The translations under genes were made by a program, and so were the position numbers. Positions 10,245 through 20,156 of a DNA stretch of 64,000 nt are shown here, in pieces. Every line of letters begins with the position of its first letter. The stretch's first letter is position 1. The stretch covers positions 62,001 to 126,000 of the forward strand of contig NZ_LSRP01000074.1 in NCBI RefSeq assembly GCF_001885585.1, given 5' to 3'. This DNA is from Pararhizobium antarcticum (GTDB lineage: Bacteria; Pseudomonadota; Alphaproteobacteria; Rhizobiales; Rhizobiaceae). The notes under the pieces were generated by a model. The model searched no databases and was not told the DNA's origin. It saw nothing but the letters and a program-made list of their open reading frames with translations.

Positions 10245-10865
10245 CTACGGATACATGCGCAGTTTTTCCCAGTTGACATCGCCGTCCCTGCGCCGGAATT
10301 CGATGCGGTCGTGCAGCCGGAACGCGCCATCCTTCCAGAACTCGATCGACGTCGGCCTTATGCGGAAACCCGACCAGTGATCGGGGCGCGGAATCTCGCC
10401 GACGGCATAGCGCAGGCCGAATTCCGCAACCGCTTTTTCCAGTGCAAAACGGCTCTCCAGCGGGCGTGACTGTTTCGAAGCCCAGGCGCCGATGCGGCTG
10501 CCGCGCGGGCGGGTCTTGTAGTACTCGTCGGCTTCCTCGTTGCTGACGATCTCCACTGGGCCGCGCAGGCGCACCTGCCGCCGCAGCGATTTCCAGTGGA
10601 AACAGAGGGCCGCCTTCATGCTGCCGAGGAGCTCCTGCCCCTTCTGGCTTTCGAAATTCGTGTAGAAGACAAAGCCGCGTTCATCAAAGTCCTTGAGCAG
10701 CACCATGCGGACATTCGGCAGGCCATCGGCATCCACCGTTGCCAGTGCCACGCCGTTGGGATCGTTGATCTCGCTGGCCTTGGCCTCGTCCATCCATGTG
10801 CCAAAAAGCGAAAATGGTTCGCTTTGCTCTGTGAAGTCACCAGTTGTTAACCCAGTCTCGCTCAT
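10245..10865 (-). CDS. pdxH: Pyridoxamine 5'-phosphate oxidase
   Basis: FMN-dependent enzyme that oxidises pyridoxine or pyridoxamine 5'-phosphate to pyridoxal 5'-phosphate, the last step of vitamin B6 synthesis and salvage. I chose the ATG at 10865 ([14 protein letters not shown]), giving 206 residues, the usual size; the frame runs farther upstream but without family sequence. Diagnostic segments are [21 protein letters not shown], a second FMN-contact segment [16 protein letters not shown], and the C-terminal substrate-site signature [17 protein letters not shown]. It is transcribed toward the deacetylase gene and divergent from the lipoprotein gene. Confidence 0.96.
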   Translation of the reverse strand: MSETGLTTGDFTEQSEPFSLFGTWMDEAKASEINDPNGVALATVDADGLPNVRMVLLKDFDERGFVFYTNFESQKGQELLGSMKAALCFHWKSLRRQVRLRGPVEIVSNEEADEYYKTRPRGSRIGAWASKQSRPLESRFALEKAVAEFGLRYAVGEIPRPDHWSGFRIRPTSIEFWKDGAFRLHDRIEFRRRDGDVNWEKLRMYP

Positions 10866-11006
10866 ATTGTCTTCCAATGCCGTGACGTGTTGTGCGGCCT
10901 GCAATCCGGATCTCCGGATTGTTCGCCCAGTGTGAACAGTGAGGCCCCGCAGATCGCGCCTTGACCGGGCCCTTGCGACCTTTTCTCCGAGTCTTACAGG
11001 TATGCC

Positions 11007-11462
11007 GTGCAAGACATAGCAAAGTGTAGTGATCACACAAAGGGGCTATCCCGTCGCAGGGCAAGCCTCGCTACGCTGTGCCTGATCACGCTCTGTCTCT
11101 CGGGCTGCATGAGCGCCGGGCTTGATCTCGCCGACACGGCCAGTGTCGATACCTCGCTTTCGACAGGCTCGGTGCCCCAGTCCGTCAATCGCGACAGCCT
11201 GTCCGACGAAGTCACGGTGCGCAATGCGGTGTCATCGGCCGACGTTGAAACAACCGGCGGCAATCCGATCCCCTGGGCCAACTCGAATTCGGGTAGCGCA
11301 GGCGTCATCAGCAGCATCGAGGAAGACCGCTCGAACGGCCAGGTCTGCCGGCGGTTCACCACGACACGCCACTCCTACCAGGGCATAGCCAAGTTCGATG
11401 GCAACACCTGCCTGCTCGGCAATGGCGAATGGTATCTGACGCGCTTTGGCAAACGCAGCTGA
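11007..11462 (+). CDS. Putative lipoprotein, RT0821/Lpp0805-like surface protein
   Basis: A 151-residue protein with an N-terminal hydrophobic stretch ending in the lipobox LCLSGC (Cys near residue 34), indicating a lipid-anchored envelope protein. The C-terminal part ([16 protein letters not shown] ... [12 protein letters not shown]) resembles the surface-antigen family called RT0821/Lpp0805, with two conserved cysteines. The GTG at 11007 is the only reasonable start that keeps the whole signal sequence; an ACAGG lies a few bases upstream, a weak site. It diverges from pdxH. Its function is unknown. Confidence 0.7.
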   Translation: MQDIAKCSDHTKGLSRRRASLATLCLITLCLSGCMSAGLDLADTASVDTSLSTGSVPQSVNRDSLSDEVTVRNAVSSADVETTGGNPIPWANSNSGSAGVISSIEEDRSNGQVCRRFTTTRHSYQGIAKFDGNTCLLGNGEWYLTRFGKRS

Positions 11463-11670
11463 AACCTGACGTTAACCACAGTTTCGCAAACATCCCCCAG
11501 ATTGCCGTTCAAAGCCTGTTCCAGCCCGCCTAAGCGCTTGCGGCTAACTGATATTTAGCAACTCCTTTGCATCATCGCCTCTCGAGAAACGGAACGCCGA
11601 TCAGGCCTTGCGTCCTCTTTTCAACAGGCTGGAAGGGTCGCTGGATGCGGCTTTCGGGAGCTCAGAGCCG

Positions 11671-12786
11671 ATGACAACGATGCGCGACCCCTATTCTATT
11701 CTTGGCGTCCGGCGGAATGCCGGCCCGGACGAGATCAAGGCCGCCTGGCGCGCCATGGCCAAGGCCGTGCATCCCGACCAGAACCGCGACGACCCGATGG
11801 CAACGGCGCGTTTCGCCGAGGCCGGTCGCGCCTATGAAGTGCTGAAAAACCCCAAGCTCAGAAGCCGCTATGACGACGCGCGCCGCGAGGCCGAGCTGCG
11901 CCGCATGGAGGAATTGCACCGCAAGCCGCGCGAACCCGAGCAGCCGATCGGCGACGTCGATCCGGAAACGGCGGAGGAAATGGTTTCTCGTATTTTCGGA
12001 AGCGAACCGCGCGCCCGAAAGCCAGAACCGGCGGCAACTGCCAGCGCGCCAGTGCGCCCGAAGACACCGACGAAGCCGGACGCCAAGCCGGAGCCGAAAG
12101 CCGAGGCTAAGCCCGACATCGCCGCAGACGCCAGGCCCGAGACCAAGCTGGAGACAAAAGTCGACATCGTCGAGAAACCGGCGCCCTTCGCCATTTTCCC
12201 ACGGTCTGCGGCGCCGGCAGCCGAACTCGTCTCGGCGATCGTGCGACGCATCCGCGGCGCGGCCAGCAAGGCCGTCGAAAAGGTCCCGGACATCGCCTGC
12301 GAAGTGACCGTTTCGGTCGAGGACCTTTTCAACCGCACCAAGGCGACGGCGACATTGCCGGATGGCCAGACACTGAAGGTCGCCCTGCCCGGCGGCACCA
12401 CCGATGGCAGCCTCCTGCGCATGAAAGAACTGGGCTACCGCCTCAACGGCATGCTGCGCGGCGATATCGTCGTGACCGTGCGGGTCCGCCAGGACGGGGC
12501 TATGCGCACCGAGGGCCTCGACCTGCGCACGACGCTGCCGATCGACATCCAGAATGCCGTGCTCGGTTGGGAAACAAAGGTCATGACCCTGACCGGTCCC
12601 GTCGATGTTACCGTGCCGGCCTGGTCCGGGTCCGACAGGGTCATCCGGCTTGCCGGGCACGGCCTTGCCGATGCCGACGGCAAGCGCGCCGACCTTCTCG
12701 TCGAACTTCGGCTGATGCTCTGGGAGAACCCGGACGAGAAGATCACCGACCTGATGCGCAGCCGCCAGCAGGGCCTGTTCCTGTAA
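11671..12786 (+). CDS. DnaJ-like co-chaperone without zinc finger
   Basis: The 371-residue protein starts with a complete J domain (residues about 5-68: DPYSILGV..., with the HPD motif in AVHPDQNRDD) that would stimulate a DnaK ATPase. A low-complexity linker rich in Lys, Pro, Glu and Ala follows (about 110-190). The C-terminal half matches the DnaJ substrate-binding domains (VSVEDLFNRTKATATLPDG, LPIDIQNAVLGWETKV). There is no CxxCxGxG zinc domain, so it is a CbpA-type protein. GGGAG precedes the ATG at 11671 by 10 bases; an in-frame ATG at 11680 is also possible. Confidence 0.88.
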   Translation: MTTMRDPYSILGVRRNAGPDEIKAAWRAMAKAVHPDQNRDDPMATARFAEAGRAYEVLKNPKLRSRYDDARREAELRRMEELHRKPREPEQPIGDVDPETAEEMVSRIFGSEPRARKPEPAATASAPVRPKTPTKPDAKPEPKAEAKPDIAADARPETKLETKVDIVEKPAPFAIFPRSAAPAAELVSAIVRRIRGAASKAVEKVPDIACEVTVSVEDLFNRTKATATLPDGQTLKVALPGGTTDGSLLRMKELGYRLNGMLRGDIVVTVRVRQDGAMRTEGLDLRTTLPIDIQNAVLGWETKVMTLTGPVDVTVPAWSGSDRVIRLAGHGLADADGKRADLLVELRLMLWENPDEKITDLMRSRQQGLFL

Positions 12787-13002
12787 CGGATTCTTGACGG
12801 TCTGACCCATTATTACGGGGACTAACAGTTCCTGATCCGCGCCGTGCTTGAACCACCGGGGTGGCTATGCCATAGGCAATGCTCCAAAAGACGGGCCGCC
12901 GTGATTTGACAGTCACAATGGCGCTCGCAGCAGGTTCAACACATGCGGACTTTCCGATCGGCCCTGGCTGACGAAAAGCACAGGCAATAGCGGGGGCATA
13001 CC

Positions 13003-13821
13003 ATGTCGCAAACATCCGGATTGATGAAGGGTAAGCGCGGCCTCATCATGGGCGTCGCAAACAACCGTTCCATCGCCTGGGGCATCGCCAAGGCGATCCA
13101 TGCGCAAGGCGGCGAGATCGCCTTCACCTATCAGGGCGAGGCGCTGAAAAAGCGTGTCGAGCCTCTCGTCGCGGAAGTCGGCGGCCTTCTTGCCGGCCAT
13201 TGCGACGTCAGCGATGAAGCAACCATCGATGCCGTGTTCGACGGACTGGAAAAAACCTGGGGCAAGATCGATTTCATCGTTCACGCCATCGGCTTTTCCG
13301 ACAAGGACGAACTGACCGGCCGCTATGTCGACACATCCGCCGACAATTTCGCCAAGACCATGCAGATTTCCGTCTATTCCTTCACATCGGTTGCACGGCG
13401 TGCCGAAAAGCTGATGACGGATGGCGGTTCAATGCTGACGCTGACCTATTACGGCGCCGAAAAGGTCATGCCGAACTACAATGTCATGGGCGTTGCAAAG
13501 GCAGCACTCGAGGCGAGCGTGAAATATCTGGCGGTCGATCTCGGCCCGAAGAACATCCGCGTCAATGCGATCTCGGCCGGCCCGATCAAGACGCTGGCCG
13601 CCTCCGGCATCGGCGACTTCCGCTATATTCTGAAGTGGAACGAGTACAACGCACCGCTGCGCCGCACCGTGACGATCGAAGAGGTCGGCGATGTCGGCAT
13701 GTACATGCTGTCCGACCTGTCGCGCTCGGTAACCGGCGAAATCCACCACGCCGACAGCGGCTATCATGTCATCGGCATGAAGGCCGTCGACGCGCCGGAT
13801 ATTTCCGTCGTCAAGGACTGA
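13003..13821 (+). CDS. fabI: Enoyl-[acyl-carrier-protein] reductase (NADH)
   Basis: Catalyses the last reduction of each fatty-acid elongation cycle. The 272-residue protein is a short-chain dehydrogenase of the FabI type: the nucleotide-binding segment GLIMGVANNRSIAWGIAKA (residues about 14-32) and the FabI-specific active site YNVMGVAKAALE with Tyr-x6-Lys. The conserved substrate loop ISAGPIKTLAASGI follows. GGGGGCATACC precedes the ATG at 13003. The next gene starts 21 bp downstream, so the two are likely cotranscribed. It is a core gene in the usual rhizobial context. Confidence 0.96.
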   Translation: MSQTSGLMKGKRGLIMGVANNRSIAWGIAKAIHAQGGEIAFTYQGEALKKRVEPLVAEVGGLLAGHCDVSDEATIDAVFDGLEKTWGKIDFIVHAIGFSDKDELTGRYVDTSADNFAKTMQISVYSFTSVARRAEKLMTDGGSMLTLTYYGAEKVMPNYNVMGVAKAALEASVKYLAVDLGPKNIRVNAISAGPIKTLAASGIGDFRYILKWNEYNAPLRRTVTIEEVGDVGMYMLSDLSRSVTGEIHHADSGYHVIGMKAVDAPDISVVKD

Positions 13822-13841
13822 CGGACTTACAGGGGTTTCCC

Positions 13842-14426
13842 GTGCTCATCTATGTGATCCGCCACGGCCAGACCGACTGGAATGCCGAACTCCGCCTGCA
13901 GGGGCAAAAGGACATTCCGCTCAACGACACCGGCCGCCAGCAGGCGACCGGAAACGGCCAGGCGCTGGCCGCCCGTCTCGGCGCAAAGGCCAGGCACTTC
14001 GATTTCGTCTCGAGCCCGCTTCACCGGACACGCGAAACCATGGAGCGCATGCGTCTCGCCATGGCGCTCGAACCCTCCGCCTACCGAACCGACGAACGCC
14101 TGATGGAAGTCTCTTTCGGCGACTGGGAAGGCCACACCATGGCCGAGCTGGAACAGCAGGTGCCGGAGCGTGTGGCGGAGCGCGAGGTCTCTAAATGGGA
14201 TTTTATCCCGCCGGGCGAAACCGCGGAAAGCTACGAGATCCTGTCCTGGCGCGTCTCGGCATGGCTGAAAGATGTGACGACACCGACGGTCTGCGTTGCC
14301 CATGGCGGGGTCATCCGGGTGCTGTTCAGGATTTGCGGTGTGATGACGCAGGATGAGGCGTCGGTCGGCCCCATTCCGCAGGACCGGATCCTCAAGCTGG
14401 AAAATGGCATGATCGACTGGCTATAG
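13842..14426 (+). CDS. Histidine phosphatase family protein (phosphoglycerate-mutase-like)
   Basis: A 194-residue histidine phosphatase. The catalytic RHG motif is in YVIRHGQTDWN (residues 4-14) and the second conserved histidine is in VCVAHGGVIRVLF. SSPLHRTRETMER and the acid EVSFGDWEG also match. The start is a GTG at 13842 with AGGGG about 7 bases upstream. The substrate is not evident: annotated relatives are called phosphoglycerate mutases, but many are general phosphatases. It is directly downstream of fabI and convergent with the DUF1344 gene. Confidence 0.88.
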   Translation: MLIYVIRHGQTDWNAELRLQGQKDIPLNDTGRQQATGNGQALAARLGAKARHFDFVSSPLHRTRETMERMRLAMALEPSAYRTDERLMEVSFGDWEGHTMAELEQQVPERVAEREVSKWDFIPPGETAESYEILSWRVSAWLKDVTTPTVCVAHGGVIRVLFRICGVMTQDEASVGPIPQDRILKLENGMIDWL

Positions 14427-14430
14427 GGTC

Positions 14431-14455
14431 GGCAGGGCCTGTGTGGGCCGCTGCC
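14431..14455. terminator. Stem-loop between convergent genes
   Basis: ggcagggcc (14431-14439) can pair with ggcc-g-ctgcc (14446-14455), leaving one bulged base. It lies in the 45-bp gap between the convergent histidine phosphatase and DUF1344 genes, where it could terminate either transcript. No strong T-run is present. Confidence 0.45.
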
Positions 14456-14471
14456 AGTCTGCAGGGGTGGA

Positions 14472-14732
14472 TTACTGCACGATCTCGAGATCGTTGATGA
14501 CGCGCTTGCCGTCGACTTCCGTATAGAAGACCAGGACCTTGACGCCTTCCTTGAGGCCATCGAAGTTGAATTCTTCCGGTGCCTGATAGTTCTTGCCATC
14601 ATCCAGGGAGAGGCTCAGGCTCTCGGTATCGACGCCTGTGATAACGGCCTCGACATCGGCGCTCTCGGCAAACGCACTCAGCGGTGAGAACAACCCGGCA
14701 GCGGCCAAAAGTGCCACAACGACGAAACGCAT
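14472..14732 (-). CDS. DUF1344 family exported protein
   Basis: An 86-residue protein starting MRFVVVALLAAAGLFSPLSAFA, a typical cleavable signal peptide. A small domain follows with the DUF1344 pattern (ADVEAVITGVDTESLSLSLD ... VKVLVFYTEVDGKRVINDLEI). The role is unknown; relatives are small periplasmic proteins common in Rhizobiales. The frame is open upstream (to 14876), but the signal peptide argues for the ATG at 14732, with GAGGGCAGG a little upstream. It is convergent with the phosphatase gene. Confidence 0.75.
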   Translation of the reverse strand: MRFVVVALLAAAGLFSPLSAFAESADVEAVITGVDTESLSLSLDDGKNYQAPEEFNFDGLKEGVKVLVFYTEVDGKRVINDLEIVQ

Positions 14733-14980
14733 CTGTCCTGCCCTCTTCAACGACTCGATCAATTTTGTTGTTCCGATCATTTGATCCCCGATTGTGGCAA
14801 AAATTGCCCGTGCCTGCGTGATTTCCGGATCTTGAGAAAACACAGCCTGTGGCTGCGCCGTCTCAAGGCCTAACAACCGCCCCTGCGGAAATGACGAATT
14901 TCATAACAGGAACAGGCTCTAAAGCCAATATTAAGACTCCGGTCCTACTGTGGCCGCGGGGGCTTTGGGGTGCATGAACA

Positions 14981-17689
14981 TTGAGTATGATCGTCACAAT
15001 CCGTCGCCACGCCAGCACCATTGCCCGTCTGGCAAAACCGTCTCTCGTGCCAGCCTTCATCGCAGCGGCAGTCGTGTTTACCGGTGGTTATTTCTTCGAG
15101 CAGCAGAACCGCGAGAATTTCGGCAGCGATCTTGAGATCAGCGTCCAGAACGAACTCAATCTGATTTCAACCCGCCTGCAGGGCGAGATCAACACCACCA
15201 TCGCCGCACTGCGCGGTCTTGCAAACAGCGTGTCCGTTGCCCCCGACATGAGTGTCGAAAATTTCGACCGCCTGGCAGCCAAGATGCTGCTGCAGAATCC
15301 GCAGATGGTGCGTGTCAGCGCGGCACCCGATGCTGTCGTGAAAATGACCTACCCGCGGCAGGGCAACGAACGCCTGATCGGCACCGATTTCAAGCGGTTC
15401 GGCTCGTCGCGGCTGGCGACGGACCGGGCACAATCGAAGGCCAAGCCAATTATCGCCGGTCCCGTCCGGCTTCCCAGCGGCAAGACCGGCTTTAACCTGT
15501 TTTTTCCGGTGTTCTCCAAGGTCGGCGGCCATACCGGCTTCTGGGGCTTTATCGAAGCGATCGTCGACGAGAAGAAACTCTATGCGAATGCCAGCCTGAT
15601 AGAGAAGACCGAGAATGAAGGTGGCGTGTCGTCAGACCATCGCCACATCGATCTGCACCTGGCGATCCGGGATATTTCTGTCGCCAACAGCATTCAGGAT
15701 CCTTTCTTCGGGGACTTTGAAATCTTCAAGGAAGAGCCGGTGATCCGCAGACTGGCCCTTCCCGGCGGCGTCTGGGAACTGGCGGCGATCCCGGCCAAGG
15801 GCTGGGCACAGGAGCCGGGCAACAGCAACGGCCTGCGCATCACCATTCTGGTTGCCGCCGCCGTGGTGATCATCCCGATCTTCCTCACCGGCGGCCTCGT
15901 CAGTGAACGCCAGCGCAACCGTGCCAAGATCCGGGCCCGCGAAAACGAATTGCTGACCGTGTCGCACCGGCTCAACCTTGCGCTCGAATCCTCCAAGATC
16001 GGCATCTGGGAAATCGACCTTGAAACACAGTCCCGCACCTGGGACGAACGCATGTCCCATCTGCACGGCATGTCGGCGCAGGCGAGCCAGCCGACCTATG
16101 AAACATGGCGCAGGACCGTCCATCCCGATGACATCAGGTCGGCCTCGCTTTCCCTGTTCAAGACGCTGGATGAGGGCCTTGAATACCGTTCGCAATACCG
16201 CGTCGCCCTGCCTGACGGGACCTTCCGGCACATCCGCAATGTCGGTTCCACCCATGAAGGGCCGGACGGCAAGGCCAAGATCACGGGTATCAGCTGGGAT
16301 GTCACCGATGACGTGCTGATGACCGAGGAGCTGCGCGCCGCCAAGGCCCTGGCCGACCTCAAGAATGACGAACTGGCGCAGGCGAAGGATCGCATCGAGC
16401 ACAACGCCCTGCATGATCCGCTGACGGGCCTGGGCAACCGGCGCATGCTCGACAAGGAGCTGAAGGGGCTGTCCGGCGACGCCGGCCTCGTCGACATCGC
16501 CATCCTGCACATCGATCTCGACCGCTTCAAGCAGATCAATGACACTCTTGGCCACGCTGCCGGCGACGCGATGCTGGTCCACGCATCGGAAATCCTGCGC
16601 TCCAACATCCGCGACAACGACATAGTCGCGCGCATCGGCGGCGATGAATTCGTCATTGTCGTCAGCAATCCACCGGGCAATGTCTTCCTGTCGCAACTGT
16701 GCGAGCGGATCATCAGCCAGATGCGCCAGCCCGTCGATTACAACGGTTTTCCCTGCCGGTTCGGCGTCAGCATCGGCATCGCCGTTGCCCGCGAAAAGGC
16801 CGTCGACGAGCACAAGCTCCTGGTCAATGCCGACATCGCGCTGTACCGCGCGAAAGAGAATGGCCGCAACCGCCACGAATTCTTCACCGAGGTTCTGCAG
16901 GCGGAGATCATCAAGACCAAGCGGATCGCCGACGAGATCCTCGAGGGTATCGAAAAAAACGAGTTTGTCGCCTGGTACCAGCCGCAGCTGGAAGCCGGCA
17001 CCCTGAAGCTCGCCGGCGTCGAGGCGCTGATCCGCTGGAACCACCCCCGCGAGGGGCTTTTGACGCCTGACAAGTTCCTGAAGATCGCCGAGGAAATGAA
17101 CGCCATGGCGACGCTCGACCGCATCGTGCTCGACCGGGCGCTGATCGACGGCATGCGCTGGGCCGCCGAAGGCATCATCGTGCCGAAGATCTCGGTCAAT
17201 GTCTCGGCCAAGCGCCTGCGTGACGAAACGCTGGTCAATTCGCTGAAGGGACTGAGCCTGCGTCCCGGACAGATTTCCTTCGAACTGGTGGAATCGATCT
17301 TCCTCGACGAAAGCGACGATATCGTCCTTGCCAATATCGAAGGCATCAAGAAACTCGGTATCGACATCGAAATCGACGATTTCGGCACGGGCCACACCTC
17401 CATCGTCAGCCTTTTGAAGATCAAGCCGAAACGCCTGAAGATCGACCGGCAGCTCGTGGCACCGATTCTGCGCGCCCGCAGCGAACAGGCCCTGATCCGC
17501 TCGATCATCGAGATCGGCCGTTCGCTCGGCATCGAGACGGTGGCCGAAGGCGTCGAGACCATGGAACATGCCGAGATGCTCGGCCTGTTCGGCTGCGACC
17601 TCTTGCAGGGCTACGCATTTGCCAAGCCGCTGAGCGCCGACGACTTCGCACATTTCGCCCGCAACCAGCTCCTGCAACTGGCATCCTGA
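14981..17689 (+). CDS. CHASE-PAS-GGDEF-EAL cyclic-di-GMP signalling protein
   Basis: A 902-residue membrane sensor predicted to make and/or degrade cyclic-di-GMP. Order: first membrane helix (about 21-41), periplasmic CHASE-like domain with YPRQGNERLIGTDF, second helix (about 293-315), PAS domain (about 330-455), GGDEF domain (RIGGDEF near 551) and EAL domain (VEALIRW near 680). The inhibitory I-site RDND sits five residues before GGDEF. The EAL half keeps SVNVSAKRLR, FELVES, DDFGTGHTS, KRLKIDR and AEGVET, so both catalytic halves look intact. The start may be TTG 14981 (GGGG 10 bases upstream) or ATG 14987. Confidence 0.92.
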   Translation: MSMIVTIRRHASTIARLAKPSLVPAFIAAAVVFTGGYFFEQQNRENFGSDLEISVQNELNLISTRLQGEINTTIAALRGLANSVSVAPDMSVENFDRLAAKMLLQNPQMVRVSAAPDAVVKMTYPRQGNERLIGTDFKRFGSSRLATDRAQSKAKPIIAGPVRLPSGKTGFNLFFPVFSKVGGHTGFWGFIEAIVDEKKLYANASLIEKTENEGGVSSDHRHIDLHLAIRDISVANSIQDPFFGDFEIFKEEPVIRRLALPGGVWELAAIPAKGWAQEPGNSNGLRITILVAAAVVIIPIFLTGGLVSERQRNRAKIRARENELLTVSHRLNLALESSKIGIWEIDLETQSRTWDERMSHLHGMSAQASQPTYETWRRTVHPDDIRSASLSLFKTLDEGLEYRSQYRVALPDGTFRHIRNVGSTHEGPDGKAKITGISWDVTDDVLMTEELRAAKALADLKNDELAQAKDRIEHNALHDPLTGLGNRRMLDKELKGLSGDAGLVDIAILHIDLDRFKQINDTLGHAAGDAMLVHASEILRSNIRDNDIVARIGGDEFVIVVSNPPGNVFLSQLCERIISQMRQPVDYNGFPCRFGVSIGIAVAREKAVDEHKLLVNADIALYRAKENGRNRHEFFTEVLQAEIIKTKRIADEILEGIEKNEFVAWYQPQLEAGTLKLAGVEALIRWNHPREGLLTPDKFLKIAEEMNAMATLDRIVLDRALIDGMRWAAEGIIVPKISVNVSAKRLRDETLVNSLKGLSLRPGQISFELVESIFLDESDDIVLANIEGIKKLGIDIEIDDFGTGHTSIVSLLKIKPKRLKIDRQLVAPILRARSEQALIRSIIEIGRSLGIETVAEGVETMEHAEMLGLFGCDLLQGYAFAKPLSADDFAHFARNQLLQLAS

Positions 17690-17909
17690 GCAGCAGGCTG
17701 CCTCTGACACAGACCGTTTAACGCGGTGTGGCAACGAAACCGATTTTACTTTTACCGCGCGCACTCGGGAGCGGTTCGTCTTCAAACGGCCGTTTGCGCC
17801 AACAGAATGGCTTCCGTTCGGAGACGAAACGCTCTAGTAGTCACGACCGAAGGCGATGGCCGCTTGCCGCCATCTGCCCGCAGCGTTTCAACAGTCGGTC
17901 CTGCTCGCC

Positions 17910-19007
17910 ATGTCGCACAACACCTTCGGTCACCTCTTCCGCGTCACCACCTGGGGCGAAAGCCACGGGATCGCGCTTGGCTGCGTCGTCGATGGCTGCC
18001 CCCCCGGCATTCGCTTCACGCTCGCCGAGCTTCAGTCCTGGCTCGACAAGCGCAAGCCCGGCCAGTCGCGTTTCGTGACGCAGCGGCGGGAAGATGATCT
18101 GGTTCGCATCCTCTCGGGCGTCATGCTCGATGACGACGGCGAGACGATGATTTCGACGGGAACGCCGATCTCGATGATGATCGAGAACACCGACCAGCGC
18201 TCCAAGGACTATTCGGAGATTTCCAAGCGCTACCGTCCCGGCCATGCCGACTATACCTATGACGTCAAATACGGCATTCGCGACTATCGCGGCGGCGGGC
18301 GATCGTCGGCTCGCGAGACTGCGGCCCGGGTCGCTGCCGGCGGTCTGGCGCGCAAGGTGGTGCCCGGTCTTCTGGTCCGCGGCGCGCTGGTGCAGATCGG
18401 CAAGCACAAGGTCAACCGCGACAACTGGGACTGGAACGAGGTCGGCAACAATCCGTTCTTCTGCCCTGACCCGAAAATGGTGCCCATCTGGGAAGACTAT
18501 CTCGACGGCATCCGCAAGGCGGGCTCGTCCATCGGTGCCGTCGTCGAAGTGGTTGCCGACGGCGTGCCGGCCGGCATCGGCGCGCCGATCTATGCCAAGC
18601 TCGACCAGGACATCGCCTCCAACCTGATGTCGATCAATGCCGTCAAAGGCGTCGAGATCGGCAACGGCTTTGAAGCTGCGGAAATCACCGGCGAGGAAAA
18701 TGCCGACGAGATGCGCGTCAGCGCGTCCGGCGATCCGATCTTTCTGTCCAACAATGCCGGCGGCATTCTGGGCGGCATCGCTACCGGCCAGCCGGTCGTG
18801 GCGCGCTTTGCCATCAAGCCGACCTCCTCGATCCTCACCGAGCGCCGCTCGATCGACAGCGACGGACAGGAGGTCGACGTGCGCACCAAGGGCCGCCACG
18901 ATCCCTGTGTCGGCATCCGCGCCGTGCCGATCGGCGAAGCCATGCTGGCCTGCACCATTGCCGACCATTATCTGCGCGACCGCGGCCAGACAGGTCGCCT
19001 GAAATGA
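17910..19007 (+). CDS. aroC: Chorismate synthase
   Basis: Converts EPSP to chorismate, the last common step of aromatic amino acid synthesis, using reduced FMN. The ATG at 17910 ([20 protein letters not shown]) gives 365 residues; the frame extends upstream without family sequence. Signatures present are [16 protein letters not shown] at the start, [16 protein letters not shown] followed by [21 protein letters not shown], and [17 protein letters not shown] near the end. It is followed after 33 bp by ribB on the same strand, a common rhizobial pair. Confidence 0.97.
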   Translation: MSHNTFGHLFRVTTWGESHGIALGCVVDGCPPGIRFTLAELQSWLDKRKPGQSRFVTQRREDDLVRILSGVMLDDDGETMISTGTPISMMIENTDQRSKDYSEISKRYRPGHADYTYDVKYGIRDYRGGGRSSARETAARVAAGGLARKVVPGLLVRGALVQIGKHKVNRDNWDWNEVGNNPFFCPDPKMVPIWEDYLDGIRKAGSSIGAVVEVVADGVPAGIGAPIYAKLDQDIASNLMSINAVKGVEIGNGFEAAEITGEENADEMRVSASGDPIFLSNNAGGILGGIATGQPVVARFAIKPTSSILTERRSIDSDGQEVDVRTKGRHDPCVGIRAVPIGEAMLACTIADHYLRDRGQTGRLK

Positions 19008-19040
19008 CCGGTCGTCTGAAATAACAGAGGAAACAGCCTT

Positions 19041-20138
19041 ATGTTCGACCAGAAGCGCGTTGCCGATGCCATCAGGGCTTTCGAAGCCGGCGAAATCGTC
19101 GTTGTCACCGATGATGACGGCCGCGAGAACGAAGGCGACCTGATCGTCGCAGCCGTGCATTGCACCCCGGAAAAAATGGCCTTCATCGTGCGCCACACGT
19201 CCGGGATCGTCTGCACGCCGATGCCGAGGGAAGAGGCAAAACGCCTCAACCTCAATGCCATGGTCGCGGACAATGATTCCGCCCACACCACCGCCTTTAC
19301 CGTCACCGTCGATTTCAAGCATGGAACCACAACGGGGATTTCTGCCGAAGACCGGACGCTGACGGTGCGCAACCTTGCCAATCCGAATGTCGGCGCTTCC
19401 GACTTCACCCGCCCCGGGCATATCTTTCCGCTGATTGCCCGCGAAGGCGGCGTGCTGATGCGTTCGGGCCACACCGAAGCCGCCGTCGATCTCTGCCGGC
19501 TCGCCAGCCTGCCGCCGATCGGCGTGATCTGCGAACTGGTCAACGACGACGGCACCGTGATGCGCGGGCCGCAGGTGGCCGGTTTTGCCGAGACGCACGG
19601 CCTGAGGCAGGTTTCCGTTGCCGATCTCATCGCCTACCGGCAGCGCAAGGACAAATTGATCGAGCTGGAAAACAGCTTCGACATCGAAACACCCTATGGC
19701 AAGGCCAAGGGCCATGCCTATTCGCTGCCCTGGGATCCGATGCAGCATCTGGCCGTCGTCTTCGGCGATATCCGAGACGGGGTCGATATTCCGGTGCGGC
19801 TGCATCTGGAAAATGTCGGTGCCGACGTGTTCGGCAAGGACTGCCAGGTCGACCAGATCATGAAACGCATTTCCGATCAGGGCCGCGGCGTGATCGTCTA
19901 CCTGCGCGAGGGCTCGGTCGGCGTTGGCGTTTCCACGACGGCCCGCCCCGCCAAACACGAGCGCGAAGGCCATGGCGAAGCGCAGGCGCGCGAAAGCGAA
20001 TGGCTGGAAATCGGTCTCGGCGCCCAGATCCTGAAAGACCTCGGCATCGCCTCGATCAAGCTCATCGCCTCGCGCGAGCGCCACTATGTCGGGCTGGAGG
20101 GCTTCGGCATCGCAATCACCTCGACGGATATCCTGTAG
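19041..20138 (+). CDS. ribB: 3,4-dihydroxy-2-butanone 4-phosphate synthase with degenerate GTP cyclohydrolase II-like domain
   Basis: The N-terminal half makes the four-carbon riboflavin precursor from ribulose 5-phosphate. It has the full RibB signature DDDGRENEGDLIVAA, with the catalytic acids, plus the later RSGHTEAAVDLCRLA. The C-terminal half (about 205-365) has the fold pattern of GTP cyclohydrolase II, but the zinc region reads RLHLENVGADVFGKDCQVDQ instead of the canonical SEC...RCDC. Only one cysteine remains, and the TNNPRK segment is replaced by ASRERHYV. Cyclohydrolase activity is therefore unlikely, so I name it RibB rather than RibBA. AGAGGAA precedes the ATG. Confidence 0.9.
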   Translation: MFDQKRVADAIRAFEAGEIVVVTDDDGRENEGDLIVAAVHCTPEKMAFIVRHTSGIVCTPMPREEAKRLNLNAMVADNDSAHTTAFTVTVDFKHGTTTGISAEDRTLTVRNLANPNVGASDFTRPGHIFPLIAREGGVLMRSGHTEAAVDLCRLASLPPIGVICELVNDDGTVMRGPQVAGFAETHGLRQVSVADLIAYRQRKDKLIELENSFDIETPYGKAKGHAYSLPWDPMQHLAVVFGDIRDGVDIPVRLHLENVGADVFGKDCQVDQIMKRISDQGRGVIVYLREGSVGVGVSTTARPAKHEREGHGEAQARESEWLEIGLGAQILKDLGIASIKLIASRERHYVGLEGFGIAITSTDIL

Positions 20139-20156
20139 GCTGCGCGCAGACTACAG
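20133..20156 (+). terminator. Nested palindrome overlapping the ribB stop codon
   Basis: CTGTAG (20133-20138) pairs with CTACAG (20151-20156) around the smaller palindrome CTGCGCGCAG. The stop codon TAG lies in the first arm. No T-run follows, so termination would be weak or factor-dependent. Confidence 0.4.
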
